Positions 42,566 through 52,706 of a stretch of DNA of 64,000 nucleotides are shown here, in pieces. The stretch is from the NCBI GenBank assembly GCA_951799405.1, contig OX637342.1:15361298-15425297 (forward strand), read 5' to 3'. How positions within the stretch are numbered: the first letter of the stretch is position 1; every line of letters begins with the position of its first letter. The stretch is from Agapetus fuscipes (lineage: Eukaryota > Arthropoda > Insecta > Trichoptera > Glossosomatidae). A program made the position numbers and the translations under genes. Below the pieces are notes generated by a model that was not told the DNA's origin, did no database searches, and saw only the letters and a program-made list of their open reading frames with translations.

Positions 42566-42682
42566 GCCAACAACACGCGGTGTACCTAGCGGTCACCCAT
42601 CCAAGTAGCATCCGCGCCCAATGTTGCTTAACTTCGGTGATCTGATGAGTACCGGTGCTTTCAACATGGTATCGTCGTTGCG
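42566..42682 (-). rRNA. 5S rRNA-like SINE head, near full length
   Basis: 117 nt on the minus strand: CAACGACGATACCATGTTGA, AAGCACCGGTACTCATCAGA, TCACCGAAGTTAAGCAAC, GGGCGCGGATGCTACTTGGA, TGGGTGACCGC and CACCGCGTGTTGTTGGC. This follows eukaryotic 5S rRNA from end to end, including boxes A and C of the internal promoter. It differs by several substitutions and a small deletion (GCTAGGTAC for GCCTGGGAAC), lacks a T-run terminator and reads into a SINE, so it is a SINE promoter head rather than a ribosomal gene. Confidence 0.9.
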
Positions 42683-42689
42683 AATATTA

Positions 42690-43440
42690 AATGTATATAC
42701 GTTTTCGACTTAGATTATAGATTATAGATAAACGTGTAAGCTTAATAAAATCATTATGTCTTTCACGAAATATTTGCCATGCTTACAAGTCCAATTCAAT
42801 TTAAATCTTTAGATTTCAGAGTGTCAATTAAATACGACTTAAGTCGGCATTAAAGTTGCCTGAGAATTGAACCTTTCTTGGTTAATCCAGAGCTCTGCGA
42901 CAATTCTAATTGACAAACTTTTAAGCCTACGCAGCTTTAACTAATAAACTCATACTTATAGTAAGTAAATTCTTTTCAAGATTTAAGTTTATAAAAAAAT
43001 ATAATCCTTTCTTTCTTGTATTCTTCTTCTCTCAAAAAGTTCCACTTGCATTGATTTTAGTGATGGCTGTTTTTATTTTAGATACTGCAACTTTAAATAA
43101 TTATGCGGTGATTTTTTTTAAATAGATTTCTGAAGAAGAATACAATTTGCCAATCTTTTTACCTTAGTGCTTGTTTGTCTTATCTCCGACGAGATAATTT
43201 AAAAATAGCAATGTTTGTATGTGTACTGAACCAATATGTGTTATGAAACTATAAATTAATTTTGAAAATCTCTCACATTTATATATTTTATGTTTTTCTC
43301 TAAGCTCCAATTGCGCAGAATGTGATTCTTAAGACAATTCAAGGTGTAAACATCATCAGTCAATATTTAAATTTTTTATATTTGAGTTGATTATTGTTAA
43401 CTTAATGACATCTGTTGTACCAGGGTGAAAATTATCAACA
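42690..43440. other. No feature seen
   Basis: Intronic AT-rich DNA. Confidence 0.35.
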
Positions 43441-43445
43441 AAAAG

Positions 43446-43528
43446 ACTCGACAGGATTCGAACTTGCGCTTGTATCAATAAAGCTAATAAGAGTGGCAAC
43501 TCCTTATCCGTTCGAGCATACCAGTGAC
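43446..43528 (-). repeat. tRNA-like sequence, Ser/Leu-type body
   Basis: The minus strand has a box A-like 'tgctcgaacggataaggag' and box B 'agttcgaatcctg' about 50 nt apart, as in long-variable-arm tRNAs. Acceptor pairing is poor. Related halves occur near 57560 and 19095-19150. Likely the head of another SINE family. Confidence 0.35.
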
Positions 43529-43621
43529 ACAAATTCTTGTCAAACTATTTATCCACAATGTCTTTTGGTGTCCTTGAGTTGTTTTAGCCTTGCCAGTATT
43601 TAATTTTTAGGTTTGCAGTAC

Positions 43622-43722
43622 ACATAGAAACGGGAAATCATTTCAGACACCCTCTTGGGGAATCATACCCTGGCGTTTCGGCATGGAATGCAAACATTTT
43701 TTACAGTGAACTATCGACCGGA
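43622..43722 (-). repeat. SINE-G head fragment
   Basis: The inverse of 'gaaacgggaaatcatttcag', 'acaccctc', 'ggcatggaatgcaaac' and 'actatcgaccgg'. Confidence 0.75.
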
Positions 43723-43729
43723 TGATTGT

Positions 43730-44254
43730 TCGAACTATTGTTTCAATAAATCTACGCTGTTGTCTTTTTTAATTAGTTAATGATTAATTAAATTACCGGA
43801 TTTTCCTATAGTATAATTTATTTTACACTACACGTAGAAAGCATCCACATTCCACAAGCTTAAATGAAAGGTGTAAATTTTCTGAAGGTTTGAAACTAAT
43901 CAATTACAATCCAAAACTTCTCATTAGAGATGTTCCACCCATTGTTATTTATACACAAAAGAATTAACATGATTTTCTAAAGAAAATATTTCATCTTATT
44001 TGTATGAAAGTTAGCAGTAAATTATTCACACAGATGCTTTGATTAATCGGTTTTGTAATTCGTTCAAATAAATCCATGTAATCATCATTCATCTTCTTTA
44101 CTTCTGTATCCGGAGAGCATAAAGTGAAAAAGATATTCGTAATACGAATCAATATCAAAGTGAAGATGTAATAAAAATACGAAAATTGAGGTCTGTTAAA
44201 AAAATGCTTTCAATTTATTGCGGATTACATACATTTTTTTGTGTTTTTTTAGAG
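43730..44254. other. No feature seen
   Basis: Intronic AT-rich DNA. Confidence 0.35.
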
Positions 44255-44640
44255 TTTGGTGATTCTCCTTCTTTTTCTTTCTGATCCTTTCACTCCTGGA
44301 CGTAGGCCTCCTCCAAGTCTCTCCATTTCTGTCTATTCTCTGCTGTGAGCCATTCTCTGCCTGCAATTCCCTTGACGTCGTCCAGCCACATCAATTGGCA
44401 AACTCCCCGCTTTGATATTCTGGGTCGCTACTGAACGATCCTTTTCGGCCACCTGTCATGGTCCTGTCTTGCAACGTGACCAGCCCAGCGCCACTTTAAG
44501 CAGGCCACACGCTGTATGACATCAGTGACACCAGTACGTCTACGGATCTCCTGGTTTGGAACCCTGTTTTCTGAGACTGTTTCCCAGCATCCTACTTTCA
44601 ATGCCTCTTTGACATGTACTCAGTTTGGTGATTCACGCAG
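44255..44640 (-). pseudogene. LINE-C (RTE-like) C-terminal remnant
   Basis: The minus-strand translation gives VPNQEIRRRTGVTDVIQRV, ACLKWRWAGHVARQDHDRWP, then a stop-interrupted W-rich segment, RGVCQLMWLDDVKGIAGREW and KWRDLEEAYVQE. KWRWAGHVARxDxxRW...EEAY is a widespread RTE C-terminus and is unrelated in detail to LINE-A and -B. At least one internal stop is present. Confidence 0.85.
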
Positions 44641-44654
44641 TTAAAAATCCATTG

Positions 44655-44930
44655 TGTACGTATCTATAATCTATAATCTTTAATCTAAGCTGCAAGGATA
44701 TATTCATTTAAAGCTCTCAGATGCATGCCCACAAAAAACACGTGTAGTTCGCGCTTACAAATGCTGAATGTGTACTTACAAATAAAATCCAAACCTCAAA
44801 TTAACATAAGCCCTTCAACTTTTGCCGACCTTCCCTGACAAAGGGGTGACATTGGCAAAGTGAACCATTTTTTTTACAATATCGGGGGTCAGCCTCATAC
44901 CAACCTATAAATCAACGTATGATATCAATT
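44655..44930 (-). mobile_element. SINE-T, full-length copy
   Basis: Tail of ATCTATAATCTATAATC repeats, complete body, and 5' end 'ccaacctataaatcaac'. Confidence 0.85.
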
Positions 44931-44999
44931 TAAAAAATCAATTAAAAGTTGTCAAAGGCCGTAAGTCAAAAAATATTATCACTGTGAAATTCCTTGTCT

Positions 45000-45110
45000 A
45001 ATATGTTGGTATGAGGCTGACCACCCATACTGTAAAAAAGTTTCACATTGTCGATGTCTTCCCTGTTTCAGGGAAGGTCGGCAAAAGTTGCAATATTATG
45101 TTCATTTGAG
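45000..45110 (+). repeat. SINE-T 5' half
   Basis: 'tgttggtatgaggctgacca' to 'atgttcatttgagattg', then an abrupt switch to F5 sequence. Confidence 0.75.
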
Positions 45111-45270
45111 ATTGTAGCTGCGTAGTGCTGTGCTGAGTGTTGCGTTGGCTTTGTTTTGAGACATTTAAATGAAGTGGCGATTGATATTTGTTTGGAATAG
45201 GACAGGTTTTAATTGGGATGGGAACACAGATACCGGTATCTCGTTCCATAAGCGGGCAGTTTGACAAAGG
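45111..45270 (+). repeat. F5 repeat, internal part
   Basis: 'gctgcgtagtgctgtgctga', 'ttgttttgagacattt', 'ggcgattgat', 'ggaataggacagg', 'accggtatc'. Matches 47570-47675. Confidence 0.6.
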
Positions 45271-45279
45271 AATTATGTC

Positions 45280-45828
45280 GTGAAAACTTGGAAGAAATAG
45301 TGGCAAACAGGGGCGTGTATCCCATACAGGCACATTTACCTCATAGGTAGGCAATATTTGGTAAAAAATATTTAAGCTTGATATTCAGATTTAAAATTCA
45401 AAATTGAAGTTCTAACCATCGAAAGCACTTCAGTCAATTTCAAATGAGTTATTTAAAAGAAATGGGAGAAAATATTTATTCTGAAATGTATTTAATGCCT
45501 GGTGGCAAAGGAGAATAACATGGTTCTGAAAAATACTACTTTGAAGGGGAATAAAATAATTTTATGAATAAATCTAAATTCAAGAAATATTAAATAAAAT
45601 GTCACATTTTTTAACAGACCTCGTGCATGACAAATTGTCAGCTGTGTGAATAATGGTACTAAGTGCGCGGATTATATTGAGTTGCCGCCAAAAATTCAGA
45701 GATTTATTGAAATTCAGGAGTTCGAGTCCAAAAGTAATATAATGCGCGTTAACACTCGGCCCAAATAGATTCCAATAAAAAAACTGATCCGAATCATATA
45801 TTTTCAATCAGTCAATTTTTAATAATAA
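45280..45828. other. No feature seen
   Basis: Intronic AT-rich DNA. Confidence 0.35.
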
Positions 45829-46335
45829 TGTTACGAAATTAGGGTTCAAAAGTCTTTCAAATTAAAATACACAGGTCTTCTTATTCAGTTGTTTATTTTA
45901 CACTTTTACATAATTTATTTTCACAAAGCTTTCTCGACTATTCCACTTGGTTTCTGTTCACTGATCAAGTTAGTTCTATGTGTTTGTAAATCTCGTATGA
46001 TACTGCTGGCCCTGCAGGCCACTTGCACCCTTTATACTCTTTAAAGCAGTACAATCTAGACCTATAGTTTCTAGACAGTTCCAGAAAGGCATAGTAATTA
46101 TTATTTCTCGATGCTTCACGTAATACCTAGAGACTTCTCCATGTACACACAACCATCAATCCTACCCACCAATACAATACAGAATTCCTATAATTATAAC
46201 AAATACCTACTTAGCCTAGAGAATTCTACACTTATACACAATTATCGATCCTACCCACCAATACTTATGAGGATTCTTATAACTATAACTACCTATACTT
46301 ATTTCAATATTTATATTTCATATTTACATAACAAA
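45829..46335 (-). mobile_element. Minus-strand LTR-like element
   Basis: The 3' boundary is clear: the minus strand ends ...CCCTAATTTCGTAACA at 45829. Upstream in its own orientation lie AATAAA and GTGTAAAATAAAC at ~45890, and a TATA-like AGTATAAAGGG at ~46040. The 5' boundary is uncertain: a TGTTATAATT start at 46201 or TGTTATGTAA at 46335. No target duplication matches either choice. Confidence 0.55.
46127..46300 (-). repeat. Two ~86-bp tandem units inside the LTR
   Basis: 'cctagaga', 'tacacacaa', 'ATCAATCCTACCCACCAATA' and 'ataattata' recur as 'cctagaga', 'tacacaat', 'ATCGATCCTACCCACCAATA' and 'ataactata'. Confidence 0.75.
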
Positions 46336-46345
46336 AATATATTAG

Positions 46346-46632
46346 AATGATTTATTTGGTGAGCGCTGTTTTTGTACGTATCACACCTCAAGAGCCCTCT
46401 GTGAGCTTGGTCGTCACTGTAGAAAGCGCCTATTCTCAAGCAAGACCCAGTTGTTGTAAGGTTGGATGGACCTTACAGTGACCGGTCTTTGGTAAAGGTT
46501 TTATGAATTTTTCAACCCAGCGAAGAGCACATTTGGATATATAAATGGTATGTTTTTTGTGCTCTGCCAGAATTCGAATCCACAACCTTCCATTTACGAG
46601 TCCGAAGTGTTGCCACTGGACTACCGATCGGT
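46346..46632 (-). mobile_element. SINE-Q, complete, without a 5S head
   Basis: Full-length minus copy from the GCGCTCACCAAATAAATC end to a head reading ACCGATCGGTAGTCCAGTGG. Sequence beyond the head is unrelated to 5S. Confidence 0.88.
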
Positions 46633-46684
46633 TCAAGATTGATATAGATCTTGATTTTGATCAAAACACTGATGATGGAGTTTG

Positions 46685-46950
46685 CAGTTCTATCTATAAT
46701 AATCTATAATCTTAGCTGCAAAGATATGTTAACATTTAAGGGTCATATTAAATGCATGCCCACAGACAGGCACATGTAGGTTCGCGCCTACACATTCTGC
46801 ATGCGTGCATACAAATAAACAAAACCTCACATGGACATGAACCTCGCAACTCCTGCCGACTTTTCCTGAAACCGGGGTGGCATTGGCAAAAGTGAACCGA
46901 TTTTTACAGCACGAAGGGGCAACCTCATACCAACCTATCAGTCAAGGAGA
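46685..46950 (-). mobile_element. SINE-T, subfamily 2
   Basis: Same diagnostic changes as 12605-12876 ('ggttcgcgcctacacat', 'acctcacatggacat'). Confidence 0.85.
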
Positions 46951-47159
46951 AGATAAGATTAATAAAAAAAAAGAGTATTCTTGTTACCTTCAAAAACTAA
47001 AAACTTGGGTTTTTGTTGATTTCTCTTAAAATCATTAAATAAAACTAAAACACAGAAAGCTTTTCTTTTAGTGTATCTTTTTAATATATTTTACTATTTG
47101 ATATTTTAAAGTTCAAGGTAGGTAAATTGTTTTTTTTTTGTTTCTTGACTGACCCATAC

Positions 47160-47264
47160 AATTTTGATGTTATCTTGATAATGGTGTGGTCACATAGAAA
47201 GCCTTCGAGGAATTAAATCAACTCGTCAAGGTAAACCTTTGTTTTATTTTAACATTATTTTTTA
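47160..47264 (+). repeat. CTTGATAATG-type element
   Basis: TCTTGATAATG, stem GTGTG/CACAT, AGAAAGCCTTCGAGG, 'aattaaatcaactcgtcaag'. Member of the second hammerhead-like group. Confidence 0.5.
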
Positions 47265-47345
47265 CTTTGCTGCAATGTTCACTTGCCCCTGTTTCAGGGA
47301 AAGGCGGCAAGAGTAGCAAGATTTATGTTCATTTTAAATTTGTTT
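47265..47345 (+). repeat. SINE-T internal fragment
   Basis: 'cttgcccctgtttcagggaa', 'aggcggcaagagtagcaag', 'ttatgttcatttt'. Confidence 0.6.
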
Positions 47346-47394
47346 TGTTGTTGTTTTTTTTAGTACACTTTCGACATGAAAATGAACAAACATG

Positions 47395-47675
47395 TGTCTC
47401 TACACACTTATGGATTTTGTATAAATTCAAAGTTTTTTAAGGAATCCTGTGAGGAACACTCCGTTGATTTAAGATAATCTAGAGGTCTATGACGCTTGTT
47501 GTAGTGCCACAGAGGTGTTGATGATATGGCGGTTGATTTTTTGATCCTTTTTAGAAGAGCTGTTAGCTGCGTAGTGTTGTGTTGCCTATAATTTGAGACA
47601 CTGAAAGATAACGGCGATTGGTGTTGGTTTTGAATAGGACAGGATAAAACAGAGGTGGGTATTACCGTATCTTAG
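47395..47675 (+). repeat. F5 repeat, most complete copy
   Basis: From 'aaggaatcctgtgaggaaca' through 'gtagtgccacagaggtgttg', 'gctgcgtagtgttgtgttgc', 'gaataggacagg' to 'accgtatc'. No open frame. Confidence 0.65.
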
Positions 47676-48055
47676 CAACTTAGATTATAGATTTTATTGC
47701 GCTTAAAACTAAGAACAAACTAAATTTGATCTTAAAAGAACAACATTAATATCTACCCATAACAAGGAGAAACTAATCACAAAGCTCCTACTGAATACAA
47801 TGGGAAGCTACGTCCATCCTAGCGTTACTTATTCAAAACCCCATAAAAGTCGATGCGGAGAGATTTGAGGAAGAAATAGGTGTTGGGCACGCAATGCGAA
47901 ACCTTCGGCTCTAATCTTGATTCCGGTGCGTAAGTATGTGCAAGTAATCCTAGACTAAGCCGAGCTTAAGCCAAGGGTGTAGGACAGGGACCGAGGGTGA
48001 TATCTGCCATAGAGGAATCTAGTTTAAAAAAAGTTGTAATACAACTTTTATTTTT
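47676..48055. other. No feature seen
   Basis: Intronic DNA of mixed composition. Confidence 0.3.
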
Positions 48056-48430
48056 GGTATTTAGTCTAGTGGTGCATGCTGTGGGCTCTTAGTTAGAAGG
48101 TCATGGGTTTATAATAATCTGTAATCTATAACCTAAATTGCAAGGATATATTCATTTAAAGCTCTCAGATGTGTGCCCACAAACCAACACGTGTAGTTTG
48201 CGTCACAATGATTTAAAAAGAAATGATTATTAAAATTCATTTTATTTACATGATACTGTCTTCTCTGGATTGAAAATGCATATTCCTTATCTTAGAGTGG
48301 TCCATAAAGCCTTAATGAAAATGGATCTTGCTTGTGTAACTGGCGCATTCTAAAGCAACTATCAAGCTTGCAGAAGGCTCTTGAGATTCGATTCACCTAA
48401 AACCAGCGCTCATCAAATAAATCATCCATT
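48056..48430 (+). repeat. SINE-Q head and tail split by a SINE-T fragment
   Basis: SINE-Q head 48056-48110 (TAGTCTAGTGGTGCATGC), minus-strand SINE-T 3' fragment 48115-48215, and SINE-Q tail 48293-48430 ending 'gcgctcatcaaataaatca'. The middle of SINE-Q is missing. Confidence 0.55.
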
Positions 48431-48464
48431 CCTATATTATTATTATTACTCATTTATTTCTTGA

Positions 48465-48665
48465 CCTATAGGTTGGTGTGAGACTGACCACCCATACTGA
48501 AAAAAATGGTTCACTTTGCCAATGGCACTCCTGTCTCCAATGGCTTACGTTCATCTGAGGCTTGGATTTATATTTGTAAGTACACATGCGGCAAGTGTAA
48601 GAGCGAATTTAAATGTGTCAGTTTGTGGGCATGCATTTAACATGAATTTTAGATGTTAATATATA
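48465..48665 (+). mobile_element. SINE-T with internal deletion
   Basis: 'cttgacctataggttggtgt' to 'gcatgcatttaacatgaat'. About 25 bp around 'ggaaggtcggcaagagttgc' are missing. Confidence 0.8.
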
Positions 48666-48666
48666 T

Positions 48667-48942
48667 TGTTACAAACCATGAGTTGTGTGTACACGTACCT
48701 AGGTACATTCGCCTAACCACGATGGTGTGTGTCAAACATCTGAATGTGTTCCGAAAAATCCATTACAGAAGTATGTGGAATAATTAAGAACATGCAAGAA
48801 TCGTCTCTTTCGTACCTATGTATACGAGCCGCAATGGTGCGGAAAGCCAGAGACGCTTGACACATTGTGACGCAAAGTCGATACAGCTAGAGAAGTAATG
48901 TGTAACCATATATTGTGCAAAATAAATCCTATCTTTGCAACA
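48667..48942 (+). mobile_element. LTR-like sequence
   Basis: Starts TGTTACAAACC, like the LTR at 35264, and has GTGCAAAATAAATCC near its 3' end. It ends at GCAACA. No matching 4-bp flanking repeat, so weaker than the two good LTRs. Confidence 0.4.
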
Positions 48943-49230
48943 TACTGTAACTGTAACTGTAACTCTGTCGCCATTCCGCTAGGGGTGGCCAGAGCCTCTG
49001 CAGAGCTGCCTCCATTTTTTCCTATCCTTACATACATCTTTCAATTCATTCATATCCATCACCTTTTTCATGCATTTTCTTCTTTTACGCTCACTCTGTA
49101 TGTCCCATTCTTTCACAATCTCCTCAATCTGATCGCTCCATACTTTTCTCGGTGGCCCCTTCCCTCTTTTTCCTTTCACACTTTCTTTGTATACATACTT
49201 TGTCAGTCTATAAAGCCAGCAACATAAATT
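48943..49230 (-). pseudogene. LINE-B C-terminus with TTACAG tail
   Basis: The minus frame reads KGPPRKVWSDQIEEIVKEWD, IQSERKRRKCMKKVMDMNEL and KDVCKDRKKWRQLCRGSGHP, followed by the stop and 'aatggcgacagagttacagt' tail repeats. It aligns with LINE-A's last ~70 codons but has a different 3' UTR and tail. Confidence 0.88.
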
Positions 49231-49239
49231 ATAGATTAT

Positions 49240-49870
49240 AGACTTATCCAAAGAAGCAAAAATAAATTGTGCTATAAGGCCACTACGCCACTGGTACAGA
49301 AACATTCAGAGGCTTGAATAGAACAGAATAGAACAGGATATCTTGTTTGCCAAACTTTACTTCAGGACTACTCATTTATTGGACTAAATCTTGCGCTCAC
49401 AGGATCAGACGTTTTTTAAAGGGACTGTAAATTTTCAGGGTTGGATTGATGTGCGATTAGTCTGTGTGGTTTTGGGAAATCTGGGCTGTAAAATGAACTT
49501 TATGAAGCAAGTTTTATTACAGGAGGCTTGGTTTTTATGTTACTGGATGTACATTGTACATACTCGTAACTTACACTATTTTATTTTATTAATGATTATA
49601 AACGGATTGTAGATAGTTTCCGTTGTTTTTTTTTTTAATGCGAGTACTGATGGTTATCATAAGTTTATTAAAATTAAAATATTTGTGTACCATTGTATTG
49701 TATCCTAATATTAAACGACAATTATTTATTTAAAATATTTCTTTTACTTTCTATTTTCATATCACAAAAGGGTAAAAACCTAAAATCTCAGCCTTCAAAT
49801 TTTGTTTTGTGATAGTAATTTGTGGATCCTATCCTGTCCAATGTATGATTTATCTTTAAGTTTTTTATGA
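49240..49870. other. No feature seen
   Basis: Intronic AT-rich DNA. Confidence 0.35.
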
Positions 49871-49879
49871 CAAACTTTC

Positions 49880-49965
49880 TTGCAGCTCTTTTGGGCTACA
49901 CCAGTTTTTTTATCTGCAGACGTTTCGCTTTTTTGGGCAGAAAACATTGTCAAGGCTAGTTAGCA
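49880..49965 (-). ncRNA. Hammerhead-like motif, homologous to 29425-29470
   Basis: The minus strand reads CTTGACAATG, TTTTCTGCCC, AAAAAAGC, GAAACGTCTGCAGA. Flanks also match the 29.4-kb copy, including 'ttgcagctc' downstream. Confidence 0.38.
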
Positions 49966-50039
49966 AAACGACGCAGTAGCCTTGTGTGTGTGTACTGTTA
50001 TTAATATGGTCACGGACGCGAAGGAACTCAAAAATATTT

Positions 50040-50660
50040 TTTAATCCAACGCCGACTATGTTAAAAATTTAATCACTTTTTTATTCACATTTTTCAACAT
50101 TTATGTACATTTTTTGTTTGTCATGTGATAACAAAAGAAGCATTTCTACAGTAAATTAAATAAATTAATAAAAAAATATTTTACATTTCGAAAAATCCTT
50201 TCACAACAATGTACCTGCGTGCCAACTTAAAATTTCAAAAACTCACCAGTCAGTCTGGATTCTTCTCAATTATCAAACACAAAAAGAAATTTGCCGGAAG
50301 TTAATGAAGCCTGACTAATTATTAATGACTGAATAACAATAATCAAAAAGCTTCCCTTACACCGGTAAGCCAGATAATTCAGGGGCTTTATATCAAGAAA
50401 AGCTCGGGAATGGGAGCTTCCCCTTACACTGAGAATAATATTTTAATTTAATTATCATCTTCGGTAATTCTTATTGCTGTTTAATTCCGGCACTTTGTGT
50501 TTGAGAAAGCCTTAATGCGAATTCAGATTACAGATTTTATTTATACTTGTATTATATAATCGTGGTTGTGATACAAACAAATAAAGTATTTGTATGCAAA
50601 CTGAAAAGTTTTGAGTTATCTTGAAATACCTCTTTATCGAGGTTACAAAATAACTTAGAA
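50040..50660. other. No feature seen
   Basis: Intronic AT-rich DNA. Confidence 0.35.
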
Positions 50661-50666
50661 TATATT

Positions 50667-50702
50667 TGTTAGGGTTTGGTGGTTCACTCAGTGAAAGTCC
50701 AT
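50667..50702 (-). repeat. Penelope-like element end
   Basis: The inverse of 'atggactttcac' plus 'gtgaaccaccaaaccctaac', as at 11588-11622. Confidence 0.45.
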
Positions 50703-50744
50703 TGTATTTTTTTTTATTTTAAATAACTTACAATAGCTTACAAT

Positions 50745-50930
50745 TAAGCCTTTTTTATGGAGTCCTGTGCGGGAGACTCCTTAGATTTCAGAGACTCTAG
50801 GGCTCTATGACAATTGTTGTAGTGCCACAGAGGTGTTGTTGATGTGGCGGTTGATGTCCTGATTCTTTGTAGCAGGGCTGTTAGTTGCGTAATGTTGTGT
50901 GTTGCATTGGGTTTTGCTGCCTGTCACAAT
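50745..50930 (+). repeat. F5 repeat, 5' part
   Basis: 'agtcctgtgcgggagactcc', 'gtagtgccacagaggtgttg', 'ggcggttgatgtcctgatt', 'gttgcgtaatgttgtg'. Confidence 0.6.
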
Positions 50931-50937
50931 TAAAATG

Positions 50938-51252
50938 TTTGGTAGACAGCTCAGTTGATAGAATGCTTGCATTCTATGCCAGAGAATCCTAAAGAAGGGG
51001 TGTCAAAAATGATTTCTCGATTCTGTGTTTATTTTAAAACCAAAATACAAATACTGGCAAGGTTATTTAGCCTTTACAAAAAAAAAGATTTAACCTCCTT
51101 GAGAACTGGGAAACTCCCCTCTTCAATGCAGTTTGCGTTAGTCAGGCTCTCTTCCGTGTGAAAGTAAATAGGTTACACACGCCTAATGTGACCCTTTCGG
51201 CGGAAACGCGATAAGTAGTTGATCTTTATGTGCAGCTTTGTTGCGTTAACGT
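50938..51252 (+). mobile_element. SINE-G, full-length, diverged
   Basis: Box A TAGACAGCTCAGTTGATAG. Box B is decayed. The body runs to 'atgtgcagctttgttgcgtt'. Confidence 0.8.
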
Positions 51253-51254
51253 AA

Positions 51255-51945
51255 TTATGATTTTTATACAAACTGAAAAGTTTTTAGGTTTTTTATTTAA
51301 TCAAGGCTAATAAAATAACTTTGAATATCTGGCACTTCAACAATTATTTACATTTTAAGACGGAGAACTTTGAAAAAATATTTTTCACCGAACCATATGC
51401 ATGAGATTCCTTGAGCCAATAAAAGTTCCAAGAAAACACCCTAACATATTCAAGACTTCAAAAAGAATAAAAAATATTATTTCCAAGGATCAAAAACCTT
51501 TTCAAACTTTAATGTACCTACATGTACCTACGCAGAGTGTTCTCGTTAATAATGAAAATTAATATTGCCAAGAAGTCAGAAGAGTGAGATGCATTCATAA
51601 GAATTCAAAGGACTAAAACATCTTCATAGTGCTTATTATTATTTTTTTTTTAATTGTTTTAAAAATCACCTTTTTTCAGTACAATAAAGCTTTGCTTGAA
51701 ATAAAATTGTACAAAAATAAATAAACATTTAACAAAAGAAACTATCAAAACAATCCAATGAAACAAAAAAAATGTCTAACTTCTTAAAATACGAGTACGC
51801 TACAATAAAATTGGAAAACTTTAAAAGTGGTTTCAGAAATGGGGTTCAAAAACTGCAAATCATCAACGCAACTCAGATACACATACATTGTAACTTTTTG
51901 CCAGGTTTTTCTCGAAGAAGTCGCATTTGCCGAGTGAACCTATTA
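51255..51945. other. No feature seen
   Basis: Intronic AT-rich DNA. Confidence 0.35.
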
Positions 51946-51947
51946 AT

Positions 51948-52103
51948 TTTTACAGGTTAAGGGGCCGACCTTATATCAACCACTGCAGTTAAAGTGGGGA
52001 CTTCCCTGCTCATTTCTTGTGAAGGCACCTTTGGTGGGATTCTAACCCGAGCTTTCTGCATGGAGTCCAAGCCCTTTACCAACTAAGCAAGCGATCGAAC
52101 TTG
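51948..52103 (-). mobile_element. SINE-G, internally deleted, close to the TM4 exon
   Basis: The inverse of 'cgatcgcttgcttagttggt', box B GGGTTAGAATCCCACC, 'cttcacaagaaatgagcagg' and the 'ccttaacctg' end. Only ~70 bp separate it from the TM4 exon acceptor. Confidence 0.78.
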
Positions 52104-52171
52104 GCCTTAACACTTCCTTGAAAGCTTATTTACTCTAAATGTTCACAATTCGTTTCTTCTTCCTCTTCCAG

Positions 52172-52311
52172 GGTTGTGTTCTGGTGATCAGCGTAACTTG
52201 GGTGCTGTCCGTGGCGCTGTTTGCTGTGCTGGTCCTTCCACGGGGAGGACACTACTTCAACTCTTCAGGTCTCCTGGCTTGCGATCCGTTCCATACAAGA
52301 ATAGCTTACAG
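52172..52311 (+). CDS. Class A GPCR, exon with TM4 and ECL2
   Basis: 140 nt, bounded by acceptor TTCTTCCTCTTCCAG and donor AG|GTAAAAG. The frame continues phase 0 from the TM3 exon and ends in phase 2 (AG of an Arg codon). It encodes GCVLVISVTWVLSVALFAVL, a TM4 helix with the conserved Trp, then VLPRGGHYFNSSGLLACDPF and HTRIAYR. The ACDP cysteine is placed like the ECL2 half of the class A disulfide, and N-S-S is a possible N-glycosylation site facing outside. Correct phase, topology and splice sites together make this a confident exon of the same receptor as 22444-22560. Confidence 0.9.
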
Positions 52312-52706
52312 GTAAAAGTCAGACCTGCTAATTTTGTGTCACAAATTTTGCTCTTTATTTTTATCTATTTGTTTTCCCGCTCTCTAAAAGGCATTTAAAG
52401 AGCAACAAATCTATATAAAGAAGAAGGTTGGTTGTTACTTGCTTTACTTAAATTTTTGTATGACAATCGGCTTTATGATTTTACTGTACCATTGGCGTGT
52501 TAACAACACTGACTTTAATTTCTGCGAGTTGTAGTCCTCTCCAGTATTCATCCTTTATTTCTGACTCCCATCCCCGTCCAGATTCATATTTAAAGATTCC
52601 CGATGTTCCTTATTTGTCCTACATACCTACCTATTAAGTAATTCTTTTGTTACACATTTGTGAATCGGAGATACTTTGTAATACAGGGATTTTGGATATC
52701 TTTCTA
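52312..52706. other. GPCR intron between TM4 and TM5 exons
   Basis: AT-rich, no repeat recognised. It leads into a 30-bp partial TM5 unit at 52707-52736, whose end CTTGTTTCAG is the first candidate acceptor. Confidence 0.6.

Noticed and set aside
42566..42682. Functional 5S rRNA gene
   Set aside because: Several substitutions in conserved positions, no T-run terminator, and direct read-through into a tRNA-derived SINE; a second copy has the same junction.
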